Origin: Musa acuminata AAA Group
Lineage: Eukaryota > Streptophyta > Magnoliopsida > Zingiberales > Musaceae
DNA length: 64,000 bases
Assembly (NCBI RefSeq): GCF_036884655.1
Contig: NC_088355.1
Span: forward strand, 17,892,001 to 17,956,000
Reading direction: 5' to 3'
The position numbers and the translations under genes are program-made. This document shows positions 34,393-45,718 of this stretch, piece after piece. The notes under the pieces were generated by a model that worked only from the letters and a program-made list of their open reading frames with translations, searched no databases and was not told where the DNA came from. The stretch's first letter is position 1; every line of letters begins with the position of its first letter.

Positions 34393-35170
34393 GATGATGA
34401 CAATCAATTGATAAAGGAGTTGTCCTTAACTCCCCCTATCTATATGCCATAGTTGAGATAAGTCAACCTTGAATTCAAGACCAAAGAATTCAAGTGACGT
34501 ATTGATAAGTTAGATCAGTTAAACTTATCAATGCTCTCATCATGATGCCCATCATGATGTATCTCTTCAAGAATGATGTCAAGGCATGACATACATCATC
34601 AAGTTTGTATGATAGTGTTTGTAACTATTCATCATGTAATAATATAAAGCTACGAAGGACTTTTTACATGATGCACACATTTGAGATTTTCTAGCAAGTT
34701 TGCATTTTCTATAGAATATCAAATCAAGATATGATGCAAACTATAGCACATGTTCACATATCTCTTGGTGATGCAAGGATGGCATAACATTGTTTATAGC
34801 ATCACTCAAGTATTTGCAACTATGACATAGACATGATTATGGCAGTTCAGCTATGACATAGTGTTTATCAATTCATATGTTTCTCCCCCTTTGTCATCAA
34901 CAAAAAGCATGATAGCATTATCAAGTACATAAAGGAAGTCATGACACATATATCTCTTTATTGTTTTTGCTTGACGGAGGAAAGTCATTTTTCAAAGAGT
35001 TTTCATAAGAGTGTACAGGAACATCCCATTTTTAGCATACAAACCGAAAAATGAACTTCTTACATGCATTTGGTTAAAAATATTTGTCACATAATTTGCA
35101 ACATGTTATTTGATCAAGCGTTGTCAAGGCATGTAATAGTAATAACATCCGAGAAATAATTTTAACTAGT
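34393..35170 (-). other. S3 3' untranslated region
   Basis: About 0.8 kb of AT-rich DNA between the end of pol and the PPT, including the second PPT-like tract. Its first part resembles the S4 and S1 tails. No gene seen. Confidence 0.7.
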
Positions 35171-36172
35171 TTAAGTATTTGGACAAATCAACATTCCTAA
35201 TTCTTTTCTTATGTAATCAAATTGTTCTTCACATAGGGGTTTTGTGAAGATATCAGCCAGTTGATGTTTGGTATCAATAAACTCTATGGTTACATCATGA
35301 TTAGAGACATGATCTCGTATAAAGTGATGTCTAATATCAATGTGTTTTGTTCTTGAGTGTTGTATAGGATTTTTAGTTAAGCATATTGCACTCGTGTTAT
35401 CACATTTAATGGGAATATCTTTAAGATTCACTTTGTAATCTTCTAAAGTGTTTTTCATCCATACAACTTGTGCACAGCATGCACTTGCTGCAATGTATTC
35501 AGCTTCGGTTGTTGATAGGGCAACCGAGTTTTGTTTCTTAGATGACCAGGATACAAGGGCATGTCCTAAAAATTGACATGATCCTGATGTGCTTTTTCTG
35601 TCTAGTCTACAGCCAGCGAAGTCCGCATCAGCATAAGCTGTTAATTCAAAATTTTCTGATTTTGGGTACCATAATCCGAGATTGGTAGTTCCATTAAGAT
35701 ATCTGAGTATTCTTTTGACTGCTTTGAGATGAGATATCTTAGGGTCTGATTGAAATCTAGCACAAAGTCCTACACTGAACATGATGTCTGGTCTGGTGGC
35801 AGTGAGGTAAAGTAAACTTCCTATCATACCCCTATAGGTTTTTTGATCGAAGCTTTCTCCATTCTCATCAATTTCTAACTTAGTGGAGGTGCTCATAGGA
35901 GTGTCAATGGCTTTTGAATTATTCATTTTGAACTTCTTTAGCAAACTCACAGCATATTTGGTTTGACTAATAAAGATGCCATTGCTTAGTTGTTTGATTT
36001 GTAGGCCTAAGAAGAATGTTAACTCTCCCATTAGACTCATTTCGAATTCATGACTCATAGTTTTCGCAAAGGATTCACAAAGAGATTCATTTGTAGAACC
36101 AAAGATAATATCATCAACATAAATCTGAACAATGAGAAAATTATTTTCAAAATTCTTGATAAACAATGTAGT
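35171..36172 (-). pseudogene. S3 pol, 3' part (end of reverse transcriptase and RNase H), cut off by S4
   Basis: Open minus-strand frame beginning at the S4 junction. It carries YVDDIIFGSTNE (reverse transcriptase catalytic pair), FFLGLQIKQ, the RNase H segments AYADADFAG, STTEAEYIAAS and CDNTSAI, then RTKHIDIRHHFIRDHV and the usual end HQLADIFTKPL. It is a complete natural C terminus and only its separation from the rest of pol makes it inactive. Confidence 0.92.
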
Positions 36173-38864
36173 TGTTAGGATCGAGAGCACTAAGAGGGGG
36201 GGGGTGAATTAGTGCAGCGGAAATCTTACATCGATTAAAAACCAAAAGCTGCGTTCGTTCAAAAACTATTATGATGCAAAAGCAAATTCTCAGTTTGTAT
36301 CTAAGTGCAGTTTGCGTCTAAGCGCAGATTGCGTCTAAGCGCAGTTTTGCGTCTAAGCGCAGTTTACGTCTAAACTCAGATTTACGTCTAAATGCAGTTT
36401 TACGTCTAAACGCAGATTTACGTCTAAATGCAGTTTTACGTCTAAACGCAGATTTACGTCTAAACGTAGATTTACGTCTAAACGCAGATTTACGTCTAAA
36501 CGCAGTTTTACGTCTAAACGCAGATTTACGTCTAAACTCAGATTTACGTCTTAAACTCAGATTTACGTCTAAACGCAGATTTACGTCTAAACGCAGTTTT
36601 ACGTCTAGACGCAGATTTACGTCTAAACTTTGAAACTTGTTTGTATACTCGCAGAAGGCAGTATGCAGTTGAAATCAAGACGTAAACATGAACTGAGATC
36701 TGATGATTGAGCGAGGAAAGCCGATTTACGTCTGAATGCAGTTTTACGTCTAAATGTTGAAAACTCGTTCGTAAAATTGTAGAGGACAGTTTGCAGTTAT
36801 CAATAGGATCAAAATGTAAGTGTAAACTGCAAAGAAGCTCGTTCGTAAAAGCACGGAAGACAGTTCTGCAGAATCAAACGTAAACGTAAACTGTAATGTA
36901 TGAAAATACGAATTTACGTCTGAATGCAGATTCGGAAGAACAACACTTAGAACTTGTTCGTGAAAGCGCAGAGAGCAGTAGTAATGAAGGAGGTTTGCAG
37001 TAATGATAAAGTGCTCGAGAATAAACGCAAACCAGAGATTTAGAGTGGTTCGGTCAGCCTTGACCTACTCCACTTTTGGCTTCCTCCACCGACGAGGTTG
37101 CCGACGTCAACTAGGAGCCTTCCTTCAATAGGCGAAGGCCAAACTGCCCTTTTACAATTTCTCTCCTTTTGACAGGCTCAGGAGACAACCTTTACAGACC
37201 TTTCTCTCCTCACTTTACAACTGAAAACTTGAAGAACAGAAGGAGGAGACTTAAAGGCTTTACAACACTTTTGAGCTCTTAGAATCACAGAAAAGATCAA
37301 GATTTCGGTGTAGGTCTGTATCTTTTCAGTGCTGAATGGGTGGGGTATTTATAGGCCCCAACCCAATTCAAAATTCGAGCTCAAAACGATCAAAATCGAT
37401 CAAATCCCAGAATTCTGGGATTAGGCGGTTGCACCTCTTGACTGGAGAGGTGGCACCGCCTGGCAGAGCTCGAAGACTGAGCTCAGGCGATTGCTCCTCT
37501 CTGCCAGAGCTCGAAGACTGAGCTCGATGGTTGCATCACCTGGCAGAGCTCGAAGACTGAGCTCGGTGGTTGCACCGCCTGGCAGAGCTCGAAGTTTGAG
37601 CTCGGTGGTTGCATCACCTGGCAGAGCTCGAAACTGAGCTCAGGCTGATGCACCTCTCTGCCAGAGCTCGAAGACTGAGCTCGGTGATTGCATCACCTGG
37701 CAGAGCTCGAGACTGAGCTCAGGCTGATGCACCTCTCTGCCAGAGCTCGAAGACTGAGCTCGGTGGTTGCATCGCCTGGCAGAGCTCGAAACTTGAGCTC
37801 TGGCGGTGCAACCTCTTGACAGAGGAGGTTGCACCGCCCAGTCTAGCTCGAAGACTGAGCTCTGGGCGGTTGCACCTCTTGGCTGGGGCGGTTGCACCTC
37901 CCAGCCTCGCAGCCCTGGCGGTTGCACCTCCTGGCTGGGGCGGTTGCACCTCCCAACCTCACAGCCCTGGCGGTTGCACCTCCTGGCTGGGGCGGTTGCA
38001 CCTCCTGGTGCAATCAGGGTCCGAATGGTTCGCTCCATTCGGCCCAATTTGAATCTTTTCAGGGGCCCAATTGCCCCAATATTAAGCTAATGGGATCACC
38101 TCCCATTTTCATGCTTAATCATCATGCTAACTACGATTAACTCTAAGACAACTTCTGCAGCTTTGCTCCGATGCGTCAATCGCTTCTTCCGGCGAGTTTC
38201 CAGCCAACTTCCGTCGATCATCCAATAAACCCTCGGTGATCCTTCTGCGGACTTCCGGCAAACTCCTGGACTTTGCGACGATCCACCTGGCGAGTTCCGA
38301 CGAGCTTCGCTTGGCAAGCTTCTGGACTTCTCGGATCTGTTCTCGCTGAACCTCCGACGACCGTCCGAACTTCCGTCGAACTCTCGAACTCCCAACGTGA
38401 TCATGATCTTGACTCCGGCGCAACACCTGCTGCTTGTCTATCTTTTATCGTAGTTAATCCTGCACAACAAAACAAAACTTCGGTCGAGACAATTAATCCT
38501 AAGCAATTAACCAAGTTGTCCGACATGTCATTGGTCCCTCGACGCTTCGTCCGATTCTTCGGCGCATCGTCCTCTTCTGCAGCCTATTGCCCAATCGGCC
38601 AGTCGACTCCGCAACTCCGATATCCTTGGCACAATACCCGCTCTTCTTGGCCCGATGCCCGAGTCCACGGCCCGAAGCCTTCTGTCGATACGTCGACCGA
38701 TCCACCGGCCCGACGTCCAATCTTCTGACATGTTCCTTCGGCACAACATGATTTTCCTGCTTTAATTGTCTCATCCTGATGGAAGCATCCTGCGTCACTC
38801 AAAACGCAGATTAAATCATAAACATATATCAAGTAGTTTCATCATCAAAATACGAGATTCAACA
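36173..38864 (-). repeat. S4 3' LTR (left copy)
   Basis: Long-U3 LTR form: the outermost segment (about 38430-38864) holds a module absent from S3 but present in S1 and both solo LTRs. It contains the 18-bp minisatellite (36296-36631), a TATA box (37346-37353) and a GC-rich array (37420-38010). Confidence 0.95.
37346..37353 (-). promoter_or_regulatory. TATA box of S4 left LTR
   Basis: TATAAATA on the minus strand, at the conserved position. Confidence 0.6.
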
Positions 38865-38878
38865 ATCTCCCCCTTTTT
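38865..38878 (-). other. Primary polypurine tract of S4
   Basis: AAAAAGGGGGAGAT on the minus strand directly before the 3' LTR. Extra tracts (AAAGGGGGAG) at 39095-39104, 39517-39526 and 40590-40599, the Sirevirus pattern. Confidence 0.8.
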
Positions 38879-41800
38879 GATGATGACAACCACTTGATGA
38901 CGGAGTTAAACTTAACTCCCGGAGTTTAAACAAACTCCCCCTATCAATATGCCATATTGATAGAACCTTGAATTCAAACTGAAATCAAGTCATTGCAATA
39001 TTCATCATGAATACTTGCAACACGTCAACATGAACTTATGCATAAACTTATGCATCACATGTCATGTCATCAACATACTTTCATCAACATACTTCTCCCC
39101 CTTTGTCATCAACAAAAAGGAGAAGTATCACAATCAAGTGTTTGTGATATTGATTCAACTCATTGCATGAAAAACATAATATCAAGTTTTATCATCATGC
39201 AAGTTTGCTAATATCAAATATCAACATGAAAAAATTACGATGTAAGCTTTTGATATCATAATGCAAACATTTCAAGTGTTTATCAATTATAGCAGTTCAT
39301 CACATGGTAAGATATCAACGCGTAAAATTACGATACAAGTTTTTGATATCTTAACGCATGATGAAAACATGGCATAATACAAGTTTGGCAATCATAGCAT
39401 CAATTCATATATCTCTTAATGATGCAAGCATTGCAAATATGGCAATCATATCAATTCATATATCTCTTGATGATGCAAGCCTAGCATCAGTGTTCATATC
39501 ATCAATTCATATATTTCTCCCCCTTTGTCATCAACAAAACGGAGAACGATATAAGCAAATTTTAAGCATAAGTGCTTGTTGTTATGTATGTGAAATAAAT
39601 CCTTGCAAGTAAAAACACTTTCATCCATATTCATCAAATCCATTTCTCAAAAAATATTTTTCACATGATGTGTGTATGAGAGATGTATTTGCTAGTTAAT
39701 TACATATGTCAAAAATCAATGATATGAACTAAACTTGATATGACATATGCTTGTTAAGTTTGGAAGAGAGTGAACTTGATATGTTAGATTCAAGAGAATC
39801 CGAAAAATGAAATTTGACTCTTTCTTCCATTCGGACAAGGTTTTGCTATAGATATTCAATTACAATCATGAAGGTAAAGCATGCTTGTTATCATGGAAGT
39901 TTTGTATTCAAGCACATAATTTTCAACATGTAATTGTGTAAAATCATTATGCCAATCAAGTGATTCGATCATTCAATCAAGAAGGTTCGAAAAATAATTT
40001 TAACACGTTCAATCATTAGGACGTATTTTTGCCATAGTTTTTCAAATACAATCATAAAGATAAGACATACTCATCATCATGATAGTATGATAGCAGGTTT
40101 ACCATATACAAGCTAGCAAAAAATTTCTACATTTTAAGGCCCGCAAGCTAGCAATTTTGAGATGTTCAAGAAAGCAACTCTTGCTTCTTGATATATGCAA
40201 ATTTGTCAAGTTTTGCTAGATGTGCAAGTTAGCATTTTTGCCTCTTGAGATAGGCAAAATAGCACATTTGTTTCTTTTGAGATAGCAACTTTTTGCTTCT
40301 CTTTAGACCAACAAGCTAGCAATTTTTATGATATACAAGTTTCACAATATATAAGCTAGCAAAGATTTCGAAAGCAAATGCAAGATAAATTTCTTGTGTA
40401 AGCTCATGATTCTTGCTTCCTATTGCAATGTGCAAATTGCAAGTTTTGCTTCTTGAGATATTCAAGATAGTGATGTTCAAGAAGACAATTTTTCTTCTTG
40501 AAATAAGCAAGTTAGCAATCTTTGCTTCTTAAAATAGGTAAGCTAGCAATCAAGTTTTTGCATCTTCTTGACTTGTACAAGCTAGCTATCTCCCCCTTTG
40601 TCATTGTAAAAATGAAAGAGAGAATACAGTTTTGTAGTTCTCTTTTCCTTTTAGAACGATTTCAAAATCATGACAAATGATGGATAATCAAGTTATGAAT
40701 GTCAAGACAATTTTTCATCATGAATATTTTATCATTGCATGCATCATTATCATAACTTGAAGTATTACATGCATGATATCATATCACCATTCATAATTAC
40801 ATTAATATTTCAATATAACAATTTCTTCTCAAAATGTGTAACTTGGCACTCATAGCATTTTAAATCATGATTTACATCATATGCAATACATCACATCATA
40901 ATTAGAAAGCACAAGTATTGCATGCATAATTGTACATCATAAATGTTTCATATCATGATGGTATCAATTTTGTCAAATTATATCCTACCATGCATGATCA
41001 TTAACTCCTCATTTGTATTTCATGCATTATTTCATTTCATCTCATAAGAAATATCAAGAAGAGTTATTGGATGATGAGATAAATATTTTATGAATACACA
41101 GAATATCATAAGTGTTTCATGTATTTCATGCATTATTTCATTTCATCTCATAAGGAATATCAAGAAGAGTTATTGGATGATGAGATAAATATTTTATGAA
41201 TACACAGAATATCATAAGTGTTTCATGTATTCATATTATCACATGAAGCATATTATCATTTTTAAGATTCATAACATGAATAACGTTATTACTATTTCAT
41301 CAAAATTAGTTTCGAGATTCACATGAAATCATTAATCTCGATAAAATGGGAAAAACATTTTCTTTTTAAGTGATTCTTTTAACACATCATAAAAAAAAAC
41401 TCATTCATAATTCAAGTGATTTACAAGATATCATAAATGAATTTATCACTTGTATTTCACCAAAATCGAGAACTCTAGAGTTAGAAAATGATTGAAGCAT
41501 TTAATCTGATTGAAGAATGATTTATATTTAAAGTGTAGCATTTGTAAATCATCAAGTATAACTTTAATATTTTCATTGCAACATTAAGCAAGGTTTCATT
41601 GAACATAATTTTGAATGATTCTTATAAATGCCTAAAACTTCTTTAGTTTTAATTTATGATTGACTTTATAATAGCATGCTCAAATCTTTATTCTTATGTC
41701 AAAACCATACATTATATTTAATAAACAAAGACAATGAAAAATATCAAGCCTTCCAGACAAAAGCCATGTATCGTCATTGAAAAGCAATATGAAAATCATC

Positions 41801-42019
41801 AAAATATACATTCTTGCTTCTCAAGCACATAAATAAGATTAATCTCACTAGGTGTAAAATCATTAGATTTCTATCTTACATTAACATAAGACATGTAATT
41901 TTCATTATCATTTTCAAGATTACAAGCATGATCATATTTTTGCATTTTCATTGTTAAATTATTAAAAATATAATTTTCAAGAAAATTTAAAGAAAAAGAA
42001 AAATGCATCATGAAAAGCA
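38879..42019 (-). other. S4 non-coding interior in place of pol
   Basis: 3.1 kb of AT-rich DNA with no credible frame. Contents: repeated PPT-like tracts, a field of degenerate repeats of CAAGCTAGCAATTTTTGCTT type at about 40100-40600, and an exact-looking 106-bp tandem duplication at 41015-41226. Homologous in reverse complement to 1-2923. Confidence 0.75.
41015..41226. repeat. 106-bp tandem duplication
   Basis: Two adjacent units, 41015-41120 and 41121-41226, both starting GTATTTCATGCATTATTTC, with about one difference (AAGAAATATC versus AAGGAATATC). A recent duplication in the S4 interior. Confidence 0.88.
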
Positions 42020-42994
42020 TCATGTAATTTCGAAGTAAATTAGGGGGATTTCGATTACCTCATCATTGTAGGCTGTTAAGGCGTAGTTTGCCGCCTTGCT
42101 TTTGTTGACTTTCTCTTCTTCGGAGGAGCTCGATTCATCCCAATTTTTGTTCTTCTTCTTGCGTTTAAAGCAAGTAGTTTGATTCTTTTTGCTTTTTAAT
42201 TTTCGTTTCATCTGTAGTTTAAGTTCACCATCACTTGAGCTTAGGCTCGAGTGGTCTTCAAATGTTCTATGTCCCAAATCCTTCCTGTTCTTTGGAAGGT
42301 TGTTTTGTTCATCATTGTCCTCATCACTTGAGTCATCGCTCAAGTGGCATTCATTTGTCCAGAGTTCAACATGTTCATCATGTGCATTGTACACCATTTC
42401 ATATGTCATCAATGACCCAATTAGTTCTTCAAGTGGTAAGTTGTTTAGGTTTTTAGCTTCTTGTATTGCAGTTACTTTTGAATCCCACTTCTTAGAAAGA
42501 GAACGCAAAATCTTGTTTACGAGTTCAAAGTCCAAAAAACATTTTCCAAGAGCTCTTAAACTATTGACGACATCCGTGAAACGGGTGTACATGTCGCCTA
42601 TAGTCTCGCTTGGTTGCATTCGAAAAAGCTCGAAATCATGCAATAAAAAGTTAACTTTCGAGTCTTTGACACTACTAGTTCCCTCGTGCGTGATTTCAAG
42701 TGTTCGCCAAATGTCAAAAGCTGTTTCGCACGTAGAAATCCGATTGAACTCATTTTTGTCCAAAGCGCAAAATAAGGCATTAATAGCCTTTGCGTTTAAA
42801 GAGAAATACTTCTTCTCCAAATCCGACCATTCGTTCGTCGGTTTAGAGGGAAGTTGAAAGCTATTTTCAACGATATTCCATAAATCCAGATTTAGAGAAA
42901 TCAAGAAAACTCTCATTCGAGTTTTCCAAAAAGTATAGTCCAATCCGTTAAAGAACGGTGGACGAAAGACCGAAAAGCCCTCTTGAAGAGCCAT
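42020..42994 (-). CDS. S4 Gag (324 residues, zinc knuckle missing)
   Basis: An intact minus-strand frame starting ATG at 42994, 37 bp from the PBS. It aligns with S3 Gag from FRPPFFNGLDYTFWKTRMRV through FDIWRTLEITHEGTSSVKDS and LEELIGSLMTYEM to the acidic stretch ESSSSEEEKVN. Where S3 has CX2CX4HX4C (residues 277-290), S4 has only one Cys (C275) followed by FKRKKKNKNW, so the first knuckle is deleted, and the coiled-coil and second Cys cluster are absent because the frame ends after IPLIYFEIT. It probably still assembles through its core, with basic residues perhaps replacing the knuckle for RNA binding; this is inference. Confidence 0.9.
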   Translation of the reverse strand: MALQEGFSVFRPPFFNGLDYTFWKTRMRVFLISLNLDLWNIVENSFQLPSKPTNEWSDLEKKYFSLNAKAINALFCALDKNEFNRISTCETAFDIWRTLEITHEGTSSVKDSKVNFLLHDFELFRMQPSETIGDMYTRFTDVVNSLRALGKCFLDFELVNKILRSLSKKWDSKVTAIQEAKNLNNLPLEELIGSLMTYEMVYNAHDEHVELWTNECHLSDDSSDEDNDEQNNLPKNRKDLGHRTFEDHSSLSSSDGELKLQMKRKLKSKKNQTTCFKRKKKNKNWDESSSSEEEKVNKSKAANYALTAYNDEVIEIPLIYFEIT

Positions 42995-43030
42995 TTCTCT
43001 CGGGTGTAAATCCGAAATGAGAAATACCCC

Positions 43031-43042
43031 GCTCTGATACCA
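43031..43042 (-). other. PBS of S4
   Basis: TGGTATCAGAGC on the minus strand, two bases from the 5' LTR. Confidence 0.9.
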
Positions 43043-43044
43043 AT

Positions 43045-45718
43045 TGTTAGGATCGAGAACACTAAGAGGGGGGGGGGTGAATTAGTGCAGCGGAAATCTT
43101 ACAGCGATTAAAAACCAAAAGCTGCGTTCGTTCAAAAACTATTATGATGCAAAAGCAAATTCTCAGTTTGTATCTAAGTGCAGTTTGCGTCTAAGCGCAG
43201 ATTGCGTCTAAGCGCAGTTTTACGTCTAAGCGCAGTTTACGTCTAAACTCAGATTTACGTCTAAATGCAGTTTTACGTCTAAACGCAGATTTACGTCTAA
43301 ATGCAGTTTTACGTCTAAACGCAGATTTACGTCTAAACGCAGATTTACGTCTAAACGCAGTTTTACGTCTAAACGCAGATTTACGTCTAAACTCAGATTT
43401 ACGTCTTAAACTCAGATTTACGTCTAAACGCAGATTTACGTCTAAACGCAGTTTTACGTCTAGACGCAGATTTACGTCTAAACTTTGAAACTTGTTTGTA
43501 TACTCGCAGAAGGCAGTATGCAGTTGAAATCAAGACGTAAACGTGAACTGAGATCTGATGATTGAGCGAGGAAAGCCGATTTACGTCTGAATGCAGTTTT
43601 ACGTCTAAATGTTGAAAACTCGTTCGTAAAATTGTAGAGGACAGTTTGCAGTTATCAATAGGATCAAAATGTAAGTGTAAACTGCAAAGAAGCTCGTTCG
43701 TAAAAGCACGGAAGACAGTTCTGCAGAATCAAACGTAAACGTAAACTGTAATGTATGAAAATACGAATTTACGTCTGAATGCAGATTCGGAAGAACAGCA
43801 CTTAGAACTTGTTCGTGAAAGCGCAGAGAGCAGTAGTAATGAAGGAGGTTTGCAGTAATGATAAAGTGCTCGAGAATAAACGCAAACCAGAGATTTAGAG
43901 TGGTTCGGTCAGCCTTGACCTACTCCACTTTTGGCTTCCTCCACCGACGAGGTTGCCGACGTCAACTAGGGGCCTTCCTTCAATAGGCGAAGGCCAAACT
44001 GCCCTTTTACAATTTCTCTCCTTTTGACAGGCTCAGGAGACAACCTTTACAGACCTTTCTCTCCTCACTTTACAACTGAAAACTTGAAGAACAGAAGGAG
44101 GAGACTTAAAGGCTTTACAACACTTTTGAGCTCTTAGAATCACAGAAAAGATCAAGATTTCGGTGTAGGTCTGTATCTTTTCAGTGCTGAATGGGTGGGG
44201 TATTTATAGGCCCCAACCCAATTCAAAATTCGAGCTCAAAACGATCAAATCGATCAAATCCCAGAATTCTGGGATCAGGCGGTTGCACCTCTTGACTGGA
44301 GAGGTGGCACCGCCTGGCAGAGCTCGAAGACTGAGCTCAGGCGATTGCTCCTCTCTGCCAGAGCTCGAAGACTGAGCTCGATGGTTGCATCACCTGGCAG
44401 AGCTCGAAGACTGAGCTCGGTGGTTGCACCGCCTGGCAGAGCTCGAAGTTTGAGCTCGGTGGTTGCATCACCTGGCAGAGCTCGAAACTGAGCTCAGGCT
44501 GATGCACCTCTCTGCCAGAGCTCGAAGACTGAGCTCGGTGATTGCATCACCTGGCAGAGCTCGAGACTGAGCTTAGGCTGATGCACCTCTCTGCCAGAGC
44601 TCGAAGACTGAGCTCGGTGGTTGCATCGCCTGGCAGAGCTCGAAACTTGAGCTCTGGCGGTGCAACCTCTTGACAGAGGAGGTTGCACCGCCCAGTCTAG
44701 CTCGAAGACTGAGCTCTGGGCGGTTGCACCTCTTGGCTGGGGCGGTTGCACCTCCCAGCCTCGCAGCCCTGGCGGTTGCACCTCCTGGCTGGGGCGGTTG
44801 CACCTCCCAACCTCACAGCCCTGGCGGTTGCACCTCCTGGCTGGGGCGGTTGCACCTCCTGGTGCAATCAGGGTCCGAATGGTTCGCTCCATTCGGCCCA
44901 ATTTGAATCTTTTCAGGGGCCCAATTGCCCCAAGATTAAGCTAATGGGATCACCTCCCATTTTCATGCTTAATCATCATGCTAACTACGATTAACTCTAA
45001 TACAACTTCTGCAGCTTTGCTCCGATGCGTCAATCGCTTCTTCCGGCGAGTTTCCAGCCAACTTCCGTCGATCATCCAATAAACCCTCGGTGATCCTTCT
45101 GCGGACTTCCGGCAAACTCCTGGACTTTGCGACGATCCACCTGGCGAGTTCCGACGAGCTTCGCTTGGCAAGCTTCTGGACTTCTCGGATCTGTTCTCGC
45201 TGAACCTCCGACGACCGTCCGAACTTCCGTCGAACTCTCGAACTCCCAACGTGATCATGATCTTGACTTCGGCGCAACACCTGCTGCTTGTCTATCTTTT
45301 ATCGTAGTTAATCCTGCACAACAAAACAAAACTTCGATCGAGACAATTAATCCTAAGCAATTAACCAAGTTGTCCGACATGTCATTGGTCCCTCGACGCT
45401 TCGTCCGATTCTTCGGCGCATCGTCCTCTTCTGCAGCCTATTGCCCAATCGGCCAGTCGACTCCGCAACTCCGATATCCTTGGCACAATACCCGCTCTTC
45501 TTGGCCCGATGCCCGAGTCCACGGCCCGAAGCCTTCTGTCGATACGTCGACCGATCCACCGGCCCGACGTCCAATCTTCTGACATGTTCCTTCGGCACAA
45601 CATGATTTTCCTGCTTTAATTGTCTCATCCTGATGGAAGCATCCTGCGTCACTCAAAACGCAGATTAAATCATAAACATATATCAAGTAGTTTCATCATC
45701 AAAATACGAGATTCAACA
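43045..45718 (-). repeat. S4 5' LTR (right copy)
   Basis: 2674 bp, TGTTAGGATCGAGAAC to GATTCAACA on the plus strand; 10-base G run, 18-bp array (43168-43488), TATA box (44201-44208) and GC-rich array (44278-44862). TSD GTAGT follows. Confidence 0.95.
44201..44208 (-). promoter_or_regulatory. TATA box of S4 5' LTR
   Basis: TATAAATA on the minus strand; the likely promoter of S4 genomic RNA. Confidence 0.65.

Larger units (their letters stand above)
36173..45718 (-). mobile_element. S4: gag-only Sirevirus-like element inserted in S3
   Basis: 9546 bp with LTRs at 36173-38864 (2692 bp) and 43045-45718 (2674 bp; about one 18-bp unit shorter), PBS, one intact gag frame and PPT. TSD GTAGT at 36168-36172 and 45719-45723. 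No protease, integrase or reverse transcriptase; a 3.1-kb non-coding stretch takes their place. Near-identical LTRs and a perfect TSD indicate recent movement, so enzymes must have been supplied by another element. Confidence 0.95.

Noticed and set aside
37420..38010. Open frames of 60-150 codons rich in Gly, Ala, Pro and Arg in the LTR minisatellites (also at 3736-4193, 33536-33984, 44494-44994, 50838-51286)
   Set aside because: They appear in several frames on both strands of the same GC-rich tandem repeat and have no conserved start or domain.
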